From Rhizobium sp. Q54 (GTDB lineage: Bacteria > Pseudomonadota > Alphaproteobacteria > Rhizobiales > Xanthobacteraceae), in assembly GCA_945861265.1 (NCBI GenBank), contig CAMAUC010000028.1, forward strand, positions 1 through 37,599: 37,599 nt of DNA, written 5' to 3'. Under the pieces are notes generated by a model, which saw only the letters and a program-made list of their open reading frames with translations, ran no database searches and was not told the DNA's origin. Positions 34,507 through 37,599 of this stretch are shown here, piece after piece (positions within the stretch are counted from its first letter, which is position 1; each line of letters begins with the position of its first letter). The translations under genes and the position numbers were made by a program.

Positions 34507-34532
34507 CAAAATGCCGGCCCAGTTTTCCCGGG

Positions 34533-35381
34533 CTAGGCGGGTTGCCTGTTCCGTAGCGCCTCGGCCTCGGCGTAAAACTTCTTTTCCCAGGCCTTCTGGT
34601 TGTCAGCGCCCTCGCGGATGAAGGGTGTGAACACGGCCAGATGCAGCAGCAGCCAGTTGAGCACATTGGCGGGAAAGCGCAGCGGCTTGATGAAATCGAC
34701 AAACAGCACGACGCGGGTGTGCGGCGTCTTATTCCAGGCTTCGTGCTCATAGGCGTCGTCGAAGATGACGGCTTCGCCTTCCTTCCAGCGATAAACTTGC
34801 CTGTCGACGCGGATGCCGAGCTGCTCGCGCGGCTCGGGAACGATCAGCCCGAGATGCAGGCGCAGCACGCCGTTATAGGGACCGCGATGCGCCGGCAGAT
34901 GCTTGCCGGGCTCGAGGATCGAGAACATAACCGTCGTCAGGCCGGGGATGGTCTGGCAGATGCGCCAAGTCTGCGGACATTGCTCGATATTGGCCTGCGA
35001 GCGGAAGCCGTAGCCGCACAGCAGAAAACTCTTCCAGCCTTTGTCCTGACTGATGGTGGCAACGTCGGACGACAATTCGTGGAAGCCGGGCAGTTCGCTT
35101 TGCCGGATGAGAACGCGGTCCAGTTCAGCGCGGATGGAGCGCCATTCGCGCTCGACGCCTCGCGTCCACGGAAACACCGCGTTGTCGTAAATCGGCGGAT
35201 TGCCGACCTTGCCGTGCGACAGGTTAAGCCGCTCGACGAAGGCGACGACGCCCATGAACAGGCGGGTGATGATGCTCGGCCGGTCCATCGCCGCGATGCC
35301 GGTAGTGCCGAATTGCTGGGTTGGTGCGTGACCGGCAGGCGCCGGGCTGGCGGGTGATTGTGGATCGGCAACGCTGCTCAC
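34533..35381 (-). CDS. Aspartyl/asparaginyl beta-hydroxylase family dioxygenase (LpxO-like)
   Basis: A 282-residue Fe(II)/2-oxoglutarate-dependent dioxygenase of the Asp/Asn beta-hydroxylase family. Its best-known bacterial member, LpxO, hydroxylates lipid A acyl chains. The iron and cosubstrate region reads KHLPAHRGPYNGVLRLHLGLIVP (His165, His176) and FDDAYEHEAWNKTPHTRVVLFVDF (His213, Arg224). A hydrophobic C-terminal segment (about 240-255, NVLNWLLLHLAVFTPF) suggests membrane association, as in LpxO. The start is GTG 35379-35381, with GGAG 7 nt upstream. A lipid substrate is likely but not proven. It is divergent from the small cysteine-rich protein gene. Confidence 0.88.
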   Translation of the reverse strand: MSSVADPQSPASPAPAGHAPTQQFGTTGIAAMDRPSIITRLFMGVVAFVERLNLSHGKVGNPPIYDNAVFPWTRGVEREWRSIRAELDRVLIRQSELPGFHELSSDVATISQDKGWKSFLLCGYGFRSQANIEQCPQTWRICQTIPGLTTVMFSILEPGKHLPAHRGPYNGVLRLHLGLIVPEPREQLGIRVDRQVYRWKEGEAVIFDDAYEHEAWNKTPHTRVVLFVDFIKPLRFPANVLNWLLLHLAVFTPFIREGADNQKAWEKKFYAEAEALRNRQPA

Positions 35382-35391
35382 GCACTTCTCC

Positions 35392-35533
35392 CGGGATCGT
35401 CACGTGTCGGATCGCCAAATCTCGGATCGCAAAAGCCGGACCGGAATACTACCAATTCACAGCAGTGACGGATAGTTCCCCCGTACCATCCGGATTGGCA
35501 TTGGCCGGCGACCTGAGTATCGTGCCATCCGGA
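35392..35533. repeat. Tandem and direct repeats in the divergent region before the cysteine-rich protein
   Basis: Three imperfect units spaced exactly 15 nt apart start at 35392, 35407 and 35422. They share GGATCG, and the second and third share TCGGATCGC. Farther on, CGTACCATCCGGA (35482-35494) recurs as CGTGCCATCCGGA (35521-35533) with one mismatch; the second copy contains the GGAG ribosome-binding site of the downstream gene. Spaced repeats in a divergent promoter region suggest operator sites, but chance similarity in GC-rich DNA is possible. Confidence 0.4.
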
Positions 35534-35542
35534 GAACGCCGC

Positions 35543-35911
35543 ATGACACGCGCATTTGTTCTGATCGGGCTTCTGGCCGCCGCCCTGTTGCTGCCGGGCG
35601 CTGGCCCGCACATCGATACCGCCGCAGCGGCCGAGCCGGTCTACCGGCCGGCAATGGCGCGGCCGCAAGGCCTGCCGTTTCCGCGCGGCGAACGGGCGCA
35701 GTCGGTGTGGGCTTCCGGCCTCTGCTGGAGCGAGTGCGGGTCTTACTGCGCCTGGGGCTCAGCCGATTGTCTTGCTCGTGACGATCTTGCCGGTGGCGGC
35801 GAGCCGCGCAAAACGCAGGGCCAATGCCTCAAGCTGACCGACACCTGCGACCGCTATTGCCAGCGCCAATGCCGCACCTCCGGCGGGCCGCTGCTGCCGC
35901 TCGACTTTTAG
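35543..35911 (+). CDS. Small secreted cysteine-rich protein, unknown function
   Basis: A 122-residue protein that I do not recognise. Residues 1-29 form a signal peptide (RAFVLIGLLAAALLLPGAG...AAAA, cleavage near AAAAEP). The mature part has eight cysteines in a tight pattern: LCWSECGSYCAWGSADC, then after about 20 residues QCLKLTDTCDRYCQRQC. Even number and export suggest four disulfides and a small stable fold. ATG 35543-35545 has GGAG 8 nt upstream, itself within a repeated sequence. The in-frame extension to 35321 overlaps the divergent hydroxylase and is rejected. Confidence 0.75.
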   Translation: MTRAFVLIGLLAAALLLPGAGPHIDTAAAAEPVYRPAMARPQGLPFPRGERAQSVWASGLCWSECGSYCAWGSADCLARDDLAGGGEPRKTQGQCLKLTDTCDRYCQRQCRTSGGPLLPLDF

Positions 35912-36019
35912 CTAATAGCGGGTAAATCCGGCGCGCAAACATGGCGCGATTTCCGCAACCGGATGGAACATTTTATGTGAAATGGTCTTTGCATCGGCCC
36001 GACAAACGGAGCCTTCGCG

Positions 36020-36271
36020 ATGACCTTACGCGGCAAATTGATCGTACTGTCGACCAGCTTGGCCTGTGCTTATACGGTGCTGATGCCGACGTCGGCGCCA
36101 AGCCTCGGCACCATCGAATGCGCCGCGCCGCAATATTTCGATGCGCTGACCGGCGTTTCGCCGGCGCTCGAACAGGACGCCGGCATGAACAGCTTGCGCG
36201 AGCAGGCCGGCCTGGCGTTGGCGCAACTGCGGACCGGCCAAGCGCGAATTGAAATGGCCGCCACGCCGTAA
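36020..36271 (+). CDS. Small exported hypothetical protein
   Basis: An 83-residue protein of unknown function. The N-terminus (KLIVLSTSLACAYTVLMPTSAPS) is a probable signal peptide or membrane anchor. The remainder is a short, alanine/leucine/glutamine-rich helix (NSLREQAGLALAQLRTGQARIEM). It has GGAG 7 nt before the ATG and typical regional codon use, which supports it as a real gene. It starts 108 nt after the cysteine-rich protein gene on the same strand. No domain recognised. Confidence 0.6.
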   Translation: MTLRGKLIVLSTSLACAYTVLMPTSAPSLGTIECAAPQYFDALTGVSPALEQDAGMNSLREQAGLALAQLRTGQARIEMAATP

Positions 36272-36363
36272 AGCGTTTTCAATTGAGTCCGCTCCACTGG
36301 TTCAAAGCGTTCATCTGTGTTTGATTGCCGGCGGTCCACGGACCGCGCCGGGAAGACAACAGG

Positions 36364-37545
36364 ATGAACAGCGCCGCGCCGACTGTCACAGACATTGTTC
36401 TCATCGGCGGCGGCCACGCGCATGTGCATGTGCTGGTCAGTCTCGCAATGCGTCCCTTGCCGGGACTGCGCGTCACCTTGATCGCGCGCGATCTGGCGAC
36501 GCCATACTCCGGCATGTTGCCGGGTGTGATCGCCGGGCTTTATCGCGCCGAGCAGGCGCATATCGATCTGACACGGCTTGCCGCTGTTACCGGCACGCGG
36601 CTCATTCATGCGCAAGCCAATGGACTCGACCGCGCGGCCAAGCGCGTGCTGCTGGTGGGACTGCCGCCCGTTGCCTACGACCTCGTCTCCATCGATGTCG
36701 GCATCGAGCCGTCGTTGTCGGCGATTGACGGCGCCGCCGCGCATGCAATCGCGGTCAAGCCAATCGGCTCGTTCCTGAAAAAGATCGACGCGCTCATCGC
36801 GCGGGCCTGCGCGCCGGACGGGCCGCGCAAGATCGTGGCGATTGGCGGCGGCGCCGGTGGCGTCGAGTTGCTGCTGTCGCTGCGCACGCGGCTCATCGCC
36901 GACTCGCGCGCGGCCGGGCTGGACGCGGGCGCATTTTCATTCACGCTGGTGACCGACGGCGAGATTCTGGCGACGCATAACGATCGCGTGCGCCATGCGT
37001 TTCGTCGCGCCTTTGCCGCGCGCGGCATGAACCTGCGCGAGAACCGGCGCGTGCGCGCCATCACCGCCGACACGGTTGTTCTTGAGGGCGGCGAGACGCT
37101 TGCTGCCGACGCCGTGCTGGTGACGACGGACGCGGCGGCGCCAGATTGGTTTCGCGGCACCGGGCTTGAACTCGACGGCAAAGGTTTTCTCGCCGTCGGT
37201 CCGACCTTGCAGTCGACCAACGATGCCGATGTCTTCGCCGCCGGCGATTGCGCGGCGCTGATCGCCAGCCCGCGCGAGAAGGCCGGTGTCTATGCGGTGC
37301 GGGCCGGACCGCCGCTCGCCGACGGATTGCACCGGCGCGCGCGCGGTCTGCAACCGGACGAATGGCGTCCGCAACGCCGGCACCTCGCGCTGATCTCGAC
37401 CGGCGAGCGTTACGCCGTCGCCTCCTGCGGCCTGTTCAAGGCGGAAGGCCGATGGCTGTGGACGCTGAAGGACTGGATCGACCGCCGCTGGATGCGCATG
37501 TACCAGGACACCGACGCGCTGGCGCGGCGGCTGGCGGGGAAATAA
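36364..37545 (+). CDS. FAD-dependent pyridine nucleotide oxidoreductase of the type found N-terminal to SelD
   Basis: A 393-residue two-dinucleotide-fold flavoprotein. It begins with DIVLIGGGHAHVHVLVSLAMRPLPG and has ATPYSGMLPGVIAG, IGGGAGGVELLLSLRTRL for the NAD(P) fold, and VFAAGDCAALIA for the FAD ribityl site. It ends with ASCGLFKAEGRWLWTLKDWIDRRWMRMYQD. This GGGHAHV...YSGMLPG pattern is that of the NDH-2-like module often fused in front of selenide water dikinase. Here it stops at 37545 without a SelD domain. ATG 36364-36366 has GGGAAG about 8 nt upstream. Electron acceptor and substrate unknown. Confidence 0.85.
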   Translation: MNSAAPTVTDIVLIGGGHAHVHVLVSLAMRPLPGLRVTLIARDLATPYSGMLPGVIAGLYRAEQAHIDLTRLAAVTGTRLIHAQANGLDRAAKRVLLVGLPPVAYDLVSIDVGIEPSLSAIDGAAAHAIAVKPIGSFLKKIDALIARACAPDGPRKIVAIGGGAGGVELLLSLRTRLIADSRAAGLDAGAFSFTLVTDGEILATHNDRVRHAFRRAFAARGMNLRENRRVRAITADTVVLEGGETLAADAVLVTTDAAAPDWFRGTGLELDGKGFLAVGPTLQSTNDADVFAAGDCAALIASPREKAGVYAVRAGPPLADGLHRRARGLQPDEWRPQRRHLALISTGERYAVASCGLFKAEGRWLWTLKDWIDRRWMRMYQDTDALARRLAGK

Positions 37546-37599
37546 GCGCGCGTGGGGTTGGGGGGCGGCCGCGCGCGAATGACAATGGCGGAAGGGGTG

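Larger units (their letters stand above)
33796..34532. other. Gene-free structured interval upstream of rimO (candidate non-coding RNA or long leader)
   Basis: I find no convincing gene here. It holds several inverted repeats: a 60-nt double-stem element with outer arms GCGCCCTCG (33921-33929) and CGAGGGCGC (33972-33980) around an inner 12-bp stem with one mismatch (33942-33953 with 33958-33969, TAAA loop); a 6-bp hairpin at 33990-34008; and a perfect 9-bp stem CTCGTGTGA/TCACACGAG (34013-34021 with 34036-34044). A GC-rich hairpin at 34189-34219 has its right arm also able to pair with 34224-34230. GCTCCGCGC is repeated directly at 34076 and 34102. From about 34385 to 34510 the base composition becomes clearly AT-rich. 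A minus-strand RNA from the promoter at 34393-34421 would cross all of these structures. Confidence 0.5.

Noticed and set aside
33796-34532. tRNA, tmRNA, RNase P RNA, SRP RNA or 6S RNA in the gap
   Set aside because: I looked for their conserved sequence signatures on both strands (T-loop GGTTCGANTCC, the RNase P GAGGAAAGTCC block, the SRP GGAAGG loop region) and did not find them. A covariance-model scan would be the proper test.
37546-37599. Start of another gene at the right edge (ATG near 37579 or GTG at 37597)
   Set aside because: Too little sequence remains to judge, so no call is made.

Overview
The window is about 37.6 kb of high-GC bacterial chromosome, almost fully coding, and reads as ordinary core and metabolic DNA of an alphaproteobacterium. 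Several things point to the Hyphomicrobiales near Bradyrhizobiaceae/Xanthobacteraceae: the order glmS - DUF502 - recG - sdhE - mfd, a choline-dependent phosphatidylcholine synthase, an invasion-associated-locus-B protein, an SH3 plus DUF1236 protein, and short palindromic intergenic repeats of a kind I associate with those families. This placement is inference from gene content; I cannot run a phylogeny. I see no tRNA, rRNA, CRISPR array, insertion sequence or prophage.

Layout. 1-8589: the 3' end of glmS, a DUF502 membrane protein, recG (convergent), then sdhE-mfd translationally coupled, and a FrnE-type DsbA oxidoreductase. 8628-13403: a minus-strand set made of a YejA-like solute-binding protein, an adenylate-forming enzyme coupled to it by a 4-nt overlap but with eroded catalytic motifs, and a receiver/GGDEF-like protein with no GGDEF signature. 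13682-14943: IalB protein with a clear terminator, then HspQ. 15005-18267: a malyl-CoA lyase-type enzyme, an AEC transporter and an alpha-methylacyl-CoA racemase-type CaiB protein. 18264-23628: a UbiH-type hydroxylase, then a plus-strand run DUF2182 - DUF1326 - pcs - SDR - quinone oxidoreductase. 23702-25324: uraH and an allantoate amidohydrolase (ureide catabolism). 25319-28479: biotin genes, bioF-bioD divergent from bioA, without bioB. 28496-31537: a TIM-barrel amidohydrolase, and an operon of a metallophosphoesterase followed by a protein kinase fused to a universal stress domain. 31687-33795: an SH3/DUF1236 secreted protein and rimO. 33796-34532: a 737-bp gap rich in predicted hairpins and carrying a good minus-strand sigma-70-like promoter; this is the only gene-free stretch above 300 bp. 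34533-37545: an LpxO-like Asp/Asn beta-hydroxylase, two small secreted proteins (one with eight cysteines), and an FAD oxidoreductase of the type often fused to SelD.

No obvious new multi-gene defence or mobile system is present. The most promising leads are the structured, promoter-bearing gap upstream of rimO, the metallophosphoesterase/kinase-Usp operon, the DUF2182-DUF1326 pair placed in front of pcs, the solute-binding protein coupled to a probably inactive adenylating enzyme, and a dispersed palindrome that supplies and could mask the ribosome-binding site of the caiB-type gene.
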